A stretch of 8,027 bases of DNA from DASRBO01 sp035653595 (GCA_035653595.1 DASRBO010000019.1:1-8027); one strand, 5' to 3'; positions 1 to 6,273 are shown, numbered from the stretch's first letter. The notes: a model not told the origin generated them from the letters alone. Made by a program: numbers and translations.

Positions 1-132
1 GTCAACCTGGCCGGCGGCATGTGCGCGTGGACCTCCGCCGGGCTGCCGCTGGTCACCGACACCCAGCTACCCGGTCCCGGGGGAGGAGCGGGGCACCTTG
101 CCGCGAGTGCCGGCACTGATCACCCAACCTGA
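1..132 (+). CDS. Rhodanese-like domain protein, C-terminal fragment (partial)
   Basis: The window opens inside this gene, and frame 1 reads 43 residues to a TGA. The visible part begins with NLAGGMCAWTSAGLPLV, which matches the usual end of a rhodanese domain (N-L-x-G-G-M-x-x-W-x-x-x-G-L-P-V). Rhodaneses carry sulfur on an active-site Cys in a loop well upstream of this motif, so the catalytic residue is outside the window and activity cannot be judged. After the motif comes a tail of about 21 residues rich in Gly, Ala and Pro that does not look conserved. Being cut, its total length and domain number are unknown. The next gene begins about 70 nt downstream on the same strand, so the two could share a transcript. 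The family call rests on one motif only. Confidence 0.7.
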   Translation, partial: VNLAGGMCAWTSAGLPLVTDTQLPGPGGGAGHLAASAGTDHPT

Positions 133-201
133 GGGGCCCGACTGGAACCGATGGGGACATGGGCACAACTCGATCCAGGCCCTCGACGTGCTCGTCGTCA
201 G

Positions 202-1026
202 ATGAAGGTGACGGATCCGCTGGCTGAGGACGACAGCCGCCTCGATGAGTTCAGGCAGCGCTATCGGATGGCCCCCGACGAGGCGACCCGCCAGATCGAG
301 CTGGCGGTCACCGGGGGTGACTGGGGCGTGTACGGGTACACGACCGTCGATCAGGCCCGCCGGCTGGCCGAGGCGCTGCACCTCGGCCCCGGCTCCCGCC
401 TGCTCGATGTCGGCTGCGGGCGAGGCTGGCCCGGCCTCTACCTGGCCGTCGAGACCGGGTGCTCGGTGGTGATGACAGACGTCCCGATCGAGGGAGTTGG
501 CCGAGCGGTCGCCCGCGCCGCGACGGAGGGTGTCACTGACCGGGCGACGGCGGTGGTTTGCCGGGCCCCGGCCCTCCCCTTTGCCAGAGGATCCTTCGAC
601 GCCGTCGTCCACACCGATGTCTTGTGTTGACTGCGCCCGAAGCTCTCCGTGCTGAGAGCGTGCGCCAATCTGCTGAGACCGGGCGGTCGGACCGCCTACC
701 TCACCATCCACGCCGCCGACGGCCAGAGCCCATCGCAGCGGCGGCGCGCTCACCGCTGGGGCCCGCCGGGCATGGCGACCCGTGGGTCGCAGCGCCAGCT
801 CCTCGAGGCGGCCGGTTTCGCCGACATCGTCGAGACCGACTGCAGCGCCGAGTTCGCCGCCGTCATCAGTGGATGGCGGGACCAGTGGGACCAGCACCGC
901 AGCGAGATGGAGGCGCTGTGGGGAGTGACCGGCTTCCAACAGCGCCAGAAAGATCGGCGCTACACCTTGAAAGCCGTCGAGGACGGGATCCTGCGGCGCT
1001 CCATGCTCGTCGCCACCCGTGCCTGA
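202..1026 (+). CDS. Class I SAM-dependent methyltransferase interrupted by in-frame TGA; candidate selenoprotein
   Basis: Read through the TGA at 628-630, this frame gives 274 residues. Residues 69-78 (DVGCGRGWPG) are the SAM-binding motif I. VVMTDVP (about 89-95) ends strand 2, where an acidic residue normally holds the ribose. FDAVVHTDVLC (132-142) is the motif II strand. LLRPGGRTAYLTI (about 157-169) is the family's conserved post-motif. The TGA is codon 143, directly after Cys142 and between two parts of one Rossmann domain, so stopping there would give a useless half-enzyme. The frame does not shift: the 131 downstream codons stay open and coding-like up to TGA 1024-1026. From memory, relatives often have a second Cys here (LCCL), unverified. 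A SECIS-like hairpin follows the TGA. Alternatives are a nonsense mutation (TGC or TGT to TGA) or a sequencing error. ATG 202 was preferred because the 17 residues added by ATG 151 look unconserved, but GAGGGG at 131-136 leaves 151 possible. Substrate unknown. Confidence 0.75.
628..665 (+). promoter_or_regulatory. UGA codon with bacterial SECIS-like stem-loop (putative selenocysteine insertion signal)
   Basis: The TGA at 628-630 is followed by an 11-nt spacer. A perfect 6-bp stem then forms, GCTCTC (642-647) with GAGAGC (654-659), closing a 6-nt loop CGTGCT (648-653). GCGC at 633-636 can also pair with GCGC at 662-665, giving a lower stem separated by a 5/2-nt internal loop. Known bacterial SECIS elements have a short stem-loop just after the UGA, a G among the first two loop bases, and about 16-37 nt between UGA and loop. 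Here G649 is the second loop base and the distance is 17 nt. The loop also contains GU, as in E. coli fdhF; the bulged U of the fdhF stem is not evident. A short stem like this can arise by chance in GC-rich DNA, and no selA, selB, selC or selD gene is in the window. Confidence 0.45.
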
Positions 1027-1029
1027 GCT

Positions 1030-1065
1030 GCATCGGGCGGCTTAGGGCCGCCCGTCGGGCGATGC
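1030..1065 (+). terminator. GC-rich hairpin, likely terminator after the methyltransferase
   Basis: Four nt past the methyltransferase stop codon lies a perfect 8-bp inverted repeat, CGGGCGGC (1034-1041) and GCCGCCCG (1047-1054), with a 5-nt loop TTAGG. An outer repeat, GCATC (1030-1034) with GATGC (1061-1065), could clamp it or compete for its first base. No T-run follows, which is common for actinobacterial terminators but weakens the call. It sits between a gene end and a new putative promoter, the expected place for a terminator. Confidence 0.5.
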
Positions 1066-1066
1066 G

Positions 1067-1096
1067 TCGACCCTGGACTCGGTCTCGGGCGATAAT
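1067..1096 (+). promoter_or_regulatory. Putative sigma70-type promoter of the O-antigen ligase-like gene
   Basis: GATAAT (1091-1096) differs from the TATAAT -10 consensus at one base. It lies 18 bp after TCGACC (1067-1072), which matches four of six positions of TTGACA. The -10 box ends only 9 nt before the ATG at 1106, and there is no clear Shine-Dalgarno site, so the transcript may be leaderless or nearly so. Confidence 0.4.
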
Positions 1097-1105
1097 TCGG
1101 GGCCC

Positions 1106-2608
1106 ATGAGCACCGTCGCCGTCGTCCGCCCCCGGTCGCTGCGGCTGCTCGCCGTCCTCGGGGTGGTCCTGGCGGGGGCGGTGGCCGGGGCGGCGCTCCT
1201 CATCGGCGCCAACGCCGGCGGGGCGCTGATCGTGGCAGCTCCGGTCGGAGCCGTGGTCCTGTGGTGGCTGGCACGGCACCCCGGCGTGGCAGCAGGGCTC
1301 CTGTTCGGGCTGCCCCTCCTGCTTGAGTCCGATCCCCAGGGCTTCCTGCCGGTGGCCCGCTTCTACTCCCGCATCGCCAAGCTGGCCAGCCCCACAGACG
1401 TCCTCCTGGTCATTGCGGTCATCGCCGCGGCGGTGGAGCTGTCCCGTCGGCGGCAGCGCCTGGCGCTGCCAGGCCCGTTCACCTATCCCCTGCTGCTCCT
1501 CGCTCTGTCGATGGTCTGGGGGGAGGTCGTCGGGGTGGCCAACGGCGCCTCGAGGGTCTACGCCCTCAACGACGCCGACGCCCTGCTGTACGTGGTCCTT
1601 GCCCCCGTGCTGGTGGTCAACCTGGTGCGCCGGCGCCAGCAGGTGGTCCAGGTGATGGGGGGGCTGGCGGCCATGGCCGTGCTCAAGTCCCTGATCGGGC
1701 TGGGTGGATGGGCCGCCGGCAAGGGCCGCCCGCTGGGCGGCACCCACCTCACCTACTACGACCCCACTCCCAACCTGCTGCTCAGCGCGGTGGTGCTGAC
1801 CGCTACCGCCGCCGTCCTGGCCCAGGTGCGCCTGCCCCGCTGGGTCAAGGTGGGCATGGTCCTGTCCCTCGTCACCCTCCTTCTCTCCTTCCGGCGCAGC
1901 TTCTGGATCGGCGACGGCCTGGCGGTGGCGGTGATCGTGCTGGTCGCCAGCGGACAGGGGAGGCGCTGGGCGGTGCTCGGCGGCGTGGCCGCGGTCGGGA
2001 TCGCCATTGCCGCCGCCCTCAGCTTCGGCGGGGCCGGCTCCGCCATCAGCACCAGCTCGCCCCTGGTGCAACGGGTCGCCTCCATCTCCCCCACCGCCGT
2101 CCAGCAGACCGCCGGCGACCGCTACCGCATCGACGAGGACCGCAACGTGATCGCCGAGCTGATCGACCACCCGGTGACGGGAATCGGCCTTGGGGTGCCG
2201 TGGACGGCGCGCTACCCGATGGCCACCGCCAGCACCGGCTCGAGCCAGTACTACAACCACGTGGTGATCCTGTTCCTGTGGCTCAAGCTGGGCCTACCCG
2301 GCGTGATCGCCTACCTGTGGCTGTGGATAGTCATCCTGGCCACCGGCTGGCGGTTGTGGAGGTCCTCCGCCCCCGCTGTGGTCCGGGTGGGCGCCCTGGG
2401 GCTGGCCGGCACCCTGATGGCCCTGGCGGTGGTTGAGCTGACCGCCTCGTTCACCGGGGCCGACCCCAGGGCCAGCATGGTCATCGGCGGGGCCATCGGC
2501 CTGCTGGCCGCCGCCCGGACGCTATGGCCCGACGGCGCCGCCGGCGAGGTCGGCGGCCAGGGCGAGGATCGCCGCTCGGAACCGGGCTTCGCCGAATCGC
2601 TGGGTTGA
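1106..2608 (+). CDS. O-antigen ligase / Wzy-like polysaccharide polymerase family membrane protein
   Basis: This 500-residue, strongly hydrophobic protein has about 13-14 predicted membrane segments, e.g. around 13-33, 38-57, 97-111, 125-144, 157-174, 182-200, 222-240, 247-262, 268-282, 287-308, 386-413, 425-445 and 457-471. A large hydrophilic loop (about 309-385) sits before the last segments, the layout of the WaaL/Wzy (Wzy_C) superfamily. Within it, DRYRIDEDRNVIAELIDHP and the following TGIGLGVPW, plus YYNHVVILFLWLKLGLPGV (382-400), resemble the conserved loop and start of the next helix in this family. LSFRRSFWIG (260-269) is another family-like stretch. Members join lipid-linked sugar repeats to one another or to an acceptor at the outer face of the membrane; which reaction this one performs cannot be told. 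Length is normal. The 28-residue tail after the last helix (473-500) is polar and overlaps the opposing glycosyltransferase gene. Neighbouring glycosyltransferase and Wzz/kinase genes support a role in EPS assembly. Confidence 0.8.
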   Translation: MSTVAVVRPRSLRLLAVLGVVLAGAVAGAALLIGANAGGALIVAAPVGAVVLWWLARHPGVAAGLLFGLPLLLESDPQGFLPVARFYSRIAKLASPTDVLLVIAVIAAAVELSRRRQRLALPGPFTYPLLLLALSMVWGEVVGVANGASRVYALNDADALLYVVLAPVLVVNLVRRRQQVVQVMGGLAAMAVLKSLIGLGGWAAGKGRPLGGTHLTYYDPTPNLLLSAVVLTATAAVLAQVRLPRWVKVGMVLSLVTLLLSFRRSFWIGDGLAVAVIVLVASGQGRRWAVLGGVAAVGIAIAAALSFGGAGSAISTSSPLVQRVASISPTAVQQTAGDRYRIDEDRNVIAELIDHPVTGIGLGVPWTARYPMATASTGSSQYYNHVVILFLWLKLGLPGVIAYLWLWIVILATGWRLWRSSAPAVVRVGALGLAGTLMALAVVELTASFTGADPRASMVIGGAIGLLAAARTLWPDGAAGEVGGQGEDRRSEPGFAESLG

Positions 2609-3625
2609 CGCCGATATGGCGGGCCGGTCCCAGTCGATGGCCGCCGCCCGACCGACGGCCTGGCTGAGCGAGGCCACCGTCTCCTCGGCGAAGAGGACCC
2701 CGGTCACCCCGTCGGTGACGGTTTCGGCCGCCCCTCCCCGACCCAGGGCGATGACCGGGGTGCCGGCGGCCATGGCCTCGACCACGGTCAGGCCGAAATC
2801 CTCCTCCCCGGGCATGATCATCGCCCTGGCGCCGGCCATGAGCCCCGGAAGGGCCTCGTCCGACACCCTCCCGAGGAACCTCACGTTGGGCCCGGCCCGG
2901 GCGGCCAGCTCTCCGGCGCTGCGGCCGGTGCCCACCACCCAGAGGGGCAGGCCGAGCTCGCCGAAGGCGTCCACCGCCAGGTCGACCTGCTTGTAGGGCA
3001 CTAGGCGGGACACCACGAGGAAGTAGTCCCCGGCCCTGGCGCCGGCCTGGGCCGATGAGGCGGCGGCGGTGAAGCGGTCCAGCTCCACCGGCGGGTGCAC
3101 GACCTCGGCCGGCCGCCCGTAGGCGCGCTGTATGCGCTGGGCGACGGCAGCAGAGTTGGCCACGAACATGGTGGGCCGGCGGGCCCGGCCGCGGTCGAGG
3201 CGGCGAAAGGCGGCCCCGGCCGAACGCAGAACCCGGCCCCCCATGAGCCCGGACTCGCCCCGCAGCTGGTCCGAGGACCAGATGAAGCGGGGCGGGGTGT
3301 GGCAGTAGACGAGATGCGGTGTCCCCGGCCGGGGGCGGGCCCACAGGGAAAAGGAGTGGAAGCTGGTGATCATGAGCTCGGCCGGGGGCAGGCGAAGCGA
3401 GGCGAAGGCCGCCGGCATGGCCGGCAGGGCCGGCACGTGGGACGAGGGACCCCGAGCCAGGGGCTGCAGGAACGAGGTCCGTACGTCGTCCCAGCCGGGG
3501 AACTCCGGGGCCCAGAACATCGAGGTGTATACGGGAGCGCCGGGCAGGGCGCGGCGCAGGGCGCCCACGACCTTTTCGGACCCGGCGAGGTTTGTCAGCC
3601 ACTCGTGGACGAGAAGGGCCTCCAA
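2522..3625 (-). CDS. GT4-family glycosyltransferase (GT-B fold)
   Basis: The protein has 367 residues, normal for GT4. The N-terminal acceptor half opens with ALLVHEWLTNLAGSEKVV (3-20) and has YCHTPPRFIW (107-116), both typical of a mannosyltransferase-like GT4 subgroup. The C-terminal nucleotide-sugar half shows VVSRLVPYKQVDLAVDAF (204-221) and the EX7E motif from E275 to E283 (EEDFGLTVVEAMAAGTPVI), whose glutamates contact the donor sugar nucleotide. It is likely a cytoplasmic or membrane-associated enzyme adding one sugar to a lipid-linked EPS repeat; donor and linkage cannot be read. The start is TTG at 3625, chosen because the conserved beta-strand begins two codons later and no ATG or GTG fits. 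It converges on the O-antigen ligase-like gene with 87 bp of coding overlap, covering residues 340-367, and diverges from the Wzz/kinase gene. Confidence 0.9.
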   Translation of the reverse strand: MEALLVHEWLTNLAGSEKVVGALRRALPGAPVYTSMFWAPEFPGWDDVRTSFLQPLARGPSSHVPALPAMPAAFASLRLPPAELMITSFHSFSLWARPRPGTPHLVYCHTPPRFIWSSDQLRGESGLMGGRVLRSAGAAFRRLDRGRARRPTMFVANSAAVAQRIQRAYGRPAEVVHPPVELDRFTAAASSAQAGARAGDYFLVVSRLVPYKQVDLAVDAFGELGLPLWVVGTGRSAGELAARAGPNVRFLGRVSDEALPGLMAGARAMIMPGEEDFGLTVVEAMAAGTPVIALGRGGAAETVTDGVTGVLFAEETVASLSQAVGRAAAIDWDRPAISASTQRFGEARFRAAILALAADLAGGAVGP

Positions 3626-3708
3626 GGCCGGTAAAGTACTGTCACTCTGGGTAGGGGCCCGACTGTCGGCCGACTCCCATCACCTCAGGACCAGCCTGCC
3701 CCGACCAC
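3626..3708. promoter_or_regulatory. Divergent promoter region between glycosyltransferase and Wzz/BY-kinase
   Basis: These 83 bp separate two divergent start codons. Around the palindrome AGTACT (3635-3640), TANNNT-type -10 boxes occur on both strands: TAAAGT (3632-3637) and TACTGT (3637-3642) on plus, TACTTT (3638-3633) on minus. The minus-strand box ends 7 nt before the TTG start. No convincing -35 box was found for either. Further right is a perfect 10-bp palindrome GTCGGCCGAC (3665-3674), preceded by CCGAC (3659-3663) as an additional inverted half; this could be an operator in the plus-strand leader. No clear Shine-Dalgarno site precedes the ATG at 3709. Short palindromes are common in such GC-rich DNA. 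Confidence 0.3.
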
Positions 3709-5217
3709 ATGGAGAATTCCCAGCCGCTACGAGTCATCTGGGGAGCCCGGTGGTGGATCATCGCCTTCGCCATCGTGGCCGGCGGGGCTGCCTACGGCCT
3801 CAGCACCCTGCTGCCCAAGTCCTATCAGGCGGCCGCACAGACCCAGATCATCTCGGGGGCCCAGGCCGCCGGTCAGTACATCGACCCGACCAGCCTCACC
3901 CAGCTGACCAACATCTACGACCAGCAGGCCAACACCAAGGTGGTCGCCGGTCAGGCCGCTCATGCCCTGAACCGGCCCGGCGTGAACGCAACCACCCTCC
4001 GCAAGCACATCTCCATCACCGTGCAGCTGGACAGCCAGGGCATCACCTTCACCGGCACCGCCGCGGACCCGAACACGGCCGCCAACTACGCCAACGCCTA
4101 CGCCCGGGCGTTCGCCACCTACGTGGCGTCGGCCCAGGCCAGTGAAAGGGCCCAGGAGCTCTCCCAGACCGAGGACCAGATCTCCAGGATCGAGTCCCAG
4201 CTCTCCGACCTGATCTCGTCCACCTCGCCGACCGCGGTGGCTCTGACCACCGAGCTCCAGGCCCTCCAGAGCCAGGCGGCCCAGGTACAGAGCCGGCCGG
4301 GCGATTCGATCGACGTCATCCAGCCCGCCTCGGCCCCGACCACCCCGTCATCGCCCAAACCGAAGATCGACGCCGTCCTGGCCTTCCTGGCCGCCCTGGT
4401 GCTGGCCTCGGCCGCCGCCTACGGCCGGTCCCGCATCACCGATCGCTTCGACTCCGCCGATGCCACCGTGGTGGAGCTGGGCATGCCCAAGCTCGGAGAG
4501 GTGCCGCGCGGGGCATCGACGGGCGACTCGGCCGTCGTCGAGGCGTTCCGGGTCCTGCGCACCACCCTCGAGTTCGCCTTGCGGGACAAGCCCAATCCGA
4601 CCGTGCTCGTGACCAGCGCCGGGCCGGGCTCGGGCAAGACCTATCTGGTGGCGAACCTCAGCCGGGCCATGGCCGCTGGTGAGCACCGGGTCCTCGCCGT
4701 CGACGCCGACCTGCGCCGGCCCAGCCTGCACGAGACCTTCGGCCTGCCCCTCGAGCCGGGCCTGGGCGACCTGTTGCTGCGGACGTCTCCCATCGCCTCG
4801 TTCCCGGGCTCCGAGCCGACCCCCAACACGCCCAGCCTCGACCGTTGGGGCCACCTGCAGGTGCTGGCCGCCGGCCGGGTGGTCGCCGATCCCGTCACCG
4901 CCCTCTCGTCGAGGCAGATGGAACAGGTCGTCGACCAGTTGCGCCGCAGCCACGACATCCTCATCATCGACTCGAGTCCCACGGCCGTGGCCGACCCGGT
5001 GGTGCTCTCCCGCGAGGTGGATGCCGTCATCATCGTTGTCGACCTCCGGCGTGATCGGAGGGCGGCGGTGCGGGACTGCGTTGCCACCCTGCGGGCGGTC
5101 GACGCCCCGATACTCGGCTGCGTCATAAACAGCGCCGGCACCGGGCCCCGCGGCTACCCCTACTACCACCGAGGTTCCCGCCAGCCCGCCGCCCCGGCCA
5201 CCGAGCAGGTGAGCTGA
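3709..5217 (+). CDS. Fused Wzz-type polysaccharide co-polymerase and BY-kinase (CpsD/Wzc-like tyrosine kinase)
   Basis: This 502-residue protein combines both halves of an EPS chain-length regulator. Residues about 14-35 form the first membrane helix, right after a short cytosolic start (QPLRVIWGARWWI). Residues 36-215 are the extracytoplasmic Wzz part, with a helical, coiled-coil-like Glu/Gln/Ser stretch (about 145-195) and a Pro-rich segment (205-218) like the Wzz proline motif. Residues 220-238 form the second membrane helix. The cytosolic ATPase part has EAFRVLRTTLEF (278-289), Walker A SAGPGSGKT (303-311), Walker A' VLAVDADLRRP (328-338) and Walker B ILIIDSSP (417-424), the arrangement of bacterial tyrosine kinases. 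These autophosphorylate a C-terminal tyrosine cluster and so control polymerisation by Wzy. Here the cluster is short: Y483, Y485 and Y486. The fused form is known from Actinobacteria and proteobacterial Wzc. ATG 3709 precedes the first helix directly. Confidence 0.9.
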   Translation: MENSQPLRVIWGARWWIIAFAIVAGGAAYGLSTLLPKSYQAAAQTQIISGAQAAGQYIDPTSLTQLTNIYDQQANTKVVAGQAAHALNRPGVNATTLRKHISITVQLDSQGITFTGTAADPNTAANYANAYARAFATYVASAQASERAQELSQTEDQISRIESQLSDLISSTSPTAVALTTELQALQSQAAQVQSRPGDSIDVIQPASAPTTPSSPKPKIDAVLAFLAALVLASAAAYGRSRITDRFDSADATVVELGMPKLGEVPRGASTGDSAVVEAFRVLRTTLEFALRDKPNPTVLVTSAGPGSGKTYLVANLSRAMAAGEHRVLAVDADLRRPSLHETFGLPLEPGLGDLLLRTSPIASFPGSEPTPNTPSLDRWGHLQVLAAGRVVADPVTALSSRQMEQVVDQLRRSHDILIIDSSPTAVADPVVLSREVDAVIIVVDLRRDRRAAVRDCVATLRAVDAPILGCVINSAGTGPRGYPYYHRGSRQPAAPATEQVS

Positions 5218-5224
5218 CACCGGC

Positions 5225-5641
5225 TTGAGCTCGTCGGAGCCCCTTCAGGACCTGATGCCCCTGGCCCGGACCCTGGGCATGCGGTTCCTCGAGTCCGAGC
5301 CTGGCTCGGTCCGGGCCAGCCTCGAGTACCGCCCGGAGCTGTGCACCAGCGGCGGGGTCCTGCACGGCGGGGTGATCATGGCCCTGGCCGACAGCACCGG
5401 CGCCTCATGCGCCTTCTTGAACCTTCCGGAGATTGCCGCCGGAACGTCCACCATCGAGTCGAAGACGAACTTCCTGCGGGCCGTCCGCTCCGGCGTCGTG
5501 TCCGCTGCCTCCCGCCCGCTGCACGTCGGGCGCACCGTCATCGTGGTCGAGACGGAGGTGACCGACTCGGACGGCCGCCTGGTAGCGAAGGTGATCCAGA
5601 CTCAGGCGGTGTTGCAGCCCTCGCCCCAGCGGAGGGGCTGA
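5225..5641 (+). CDS. PaaI-type hotdog-fold thioesterase
   Basis: The 138-residue product is the usual size of a single hotdog domain. GGVLHGGVIMALADSTGA (43-60) is the signature of the PaaI/YdiI/4HBT-2 group: HGG (47-49) and an acidic residue (Asp56) in the central helix, where the catalytic acid lies. TSTIESKTNFLRAV and GRTVIVVETEVTDSDGRLVAK are the usual later strands. Members hydrolyse acyl-CoA thioesters in the cytosol as dimers or tetramers; the acyl group cannot be predicted. The TTG start at 5225 is 7 nt after the stop of the Wzz/kinase gene, with AGGTGAG (5207-5213) as a possible ribosome site, so translation is probably coupled. ATG 5255 (residue 11) is an alternative start. No link to polysaccharide synthesis is apparent, so the shared transcript may be incidental. 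Confidence 0.87.
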   Translation: MSSSEPLQDLMPLARTLGMRFLESEPGSVRASLEYRPELCTSGGVLHGGVIMALADSTGASCAFLNLPEIAAGTSTIESKTNFLRAVRSGVVSAASRPLHVGRTVIVVETEVTDSDGRLVAKVIQTQAVLQPSPQRRG

Positions 5642-5652
5642 CGCAGCACGCA

Positions 5653-5658
5653 TAGGCT
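5653..5658 (+). promoter_or_regulatory. Putative -10 box of the DinB-like gene
   Basis: TAGGCT fits the actinobacterial TANNNT -10 pattern and ends exactly 7 nt before the ATG at 5666, the spacing expected if transcription begins at the start codon. No Shine-Dalgarno site and no good -35 box were found. Confidence 0.3.
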
Positions 5659-5665
5659 CAGCTCC

Positions 5666-6223
5666 ATGAGCGAGATCGAACGCGCCTATGCCGCCGCCAA
5701 TGCCGTCCTCGCCGGCGTCGAGCAAGAGGACCTCTCGAAGCCCACGCCGTGTGCCTCCTGGGACGTTCGCAGCCTCATCAATCACATGGCGGGAGCCGCT
5801 CGCTTCTTCGGGGTCACGGCACGCACCGGCAAAGGACCCCAGGACCCGGATGAGGACGTCGCCGCCTCCGACTTCCGGGCCCGCTTCTCCAGTCTGGCCG
5901 ACGAAGCGGTGGCGGCATTCTCGGCCGAAGGCACCCTGGAGAAGACAATGACCCTGCCCTTCGGCGAGGTCCCCGGAAGCGTCGTCATGAACATGGCGGC
6001 CACCGACGCCTTCGTCCACGCATGGGACCTCGCCCGAGCGACGGGACAACCATCCGACCTCGATCCTGAACTGGCCGAGCAGCTCCTGGTCGCCGCTCGC
6101 CAGATGCTGCAGCCGGGTATGCGCGGCCCGGACGGCGAACGCGCCTTCGGCCCCGAACAGCCCGCTCCGCCCGGCGCCCCGGCGGCCGACCGCTTGGCCG
6201 CCTTCATGGGCCGGTGCGTCTGA
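5666..6223 (+). CDS. TIGR03086-type DinB-like metal-binding protein (mycothiol-dependent enzyme superfamily)
   Basis: The 185-residue length is typical of this actinobacterial family. Residues 28-43 (PCASWDVRSLINHMAG) match the conserved P-C-x-x-W-x-V-x-x-L-x-x-H motif of the first helices. DAFVHAWDLARATG (114-127) is the second hallmark. By comparison with mycothiol-dependent maleylpyruvate isomerase, whose metal ligands are a His and an acidic-x3-His pair, the likely ligands are H40, D114 and H118. The fold is the four-helix DinB/YfiT bundle. Family members are thought to bind zinc or another divalent metal and some use mycothiol; the reaction of this one is unknown. It lies 24 nt after the thioesterase gene and may be transcribed from its own -10 box. 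Confidence 0.85.
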   Translation: MSEIERAYAAANAVLAGVEQEDLSKPTPCASWDVRSLINHMAGAARFFGVTARTGKGPQDPDEDVAASDFRARFSSLADEAVAAFSAEGTLEKTMTLPFGEVPGSVVMNMAATDAFVHAWDLARATGQPSDLDPELAEQLLVAARQMLQPGMRGPDGERAFGPEQPAPPGAPAADRLAAFMGRCV

Positions 6224-6273
6224 GCTGCAGTCAGCCGCTCTTGATGGTCCGCCCGACTTGCGACCGCACGTCA

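Noticed and set aside
628..630. TGA read as Trp or Gly through a changed genetic code
   Set aside because: Nearly every other gene in the window ends in TGA (132, 1026, 2608, 5217, 5641, 6223, and the minus-strand stops at 6274 and 7341), so TGA is a normal stop here.
600..660. Frameshift in the methyltransferase gene
   Set aside because: Both halves are in the same frame with no missing motif, so only one codon is affected.
866..2260. 464-residue open frame on the minus strand
   Set aside because: It lies opposite the ligase-like gene, whose membrane segments and family motifs are clear. Its product is a low-complexity Gly/His/Gln/Asp/Arg mixture, typical of the shadow of a GC-rich gene.
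2481..3602. 373-residue minus-strand frame overlapping the GT4 glycosyltransferase
   Set aside because: It is on the same strand in another frame, rich in Arg/Pro/Gly with no motif, while the 2522-3625 frame has all GT4 motifs.
6224..6273. Bidirectional terminator between the convergent DinB-like and glycosyltransferase genes
   Set aside because: No stem longer than a few bases and no T-run could be found in this 50-bp gap.
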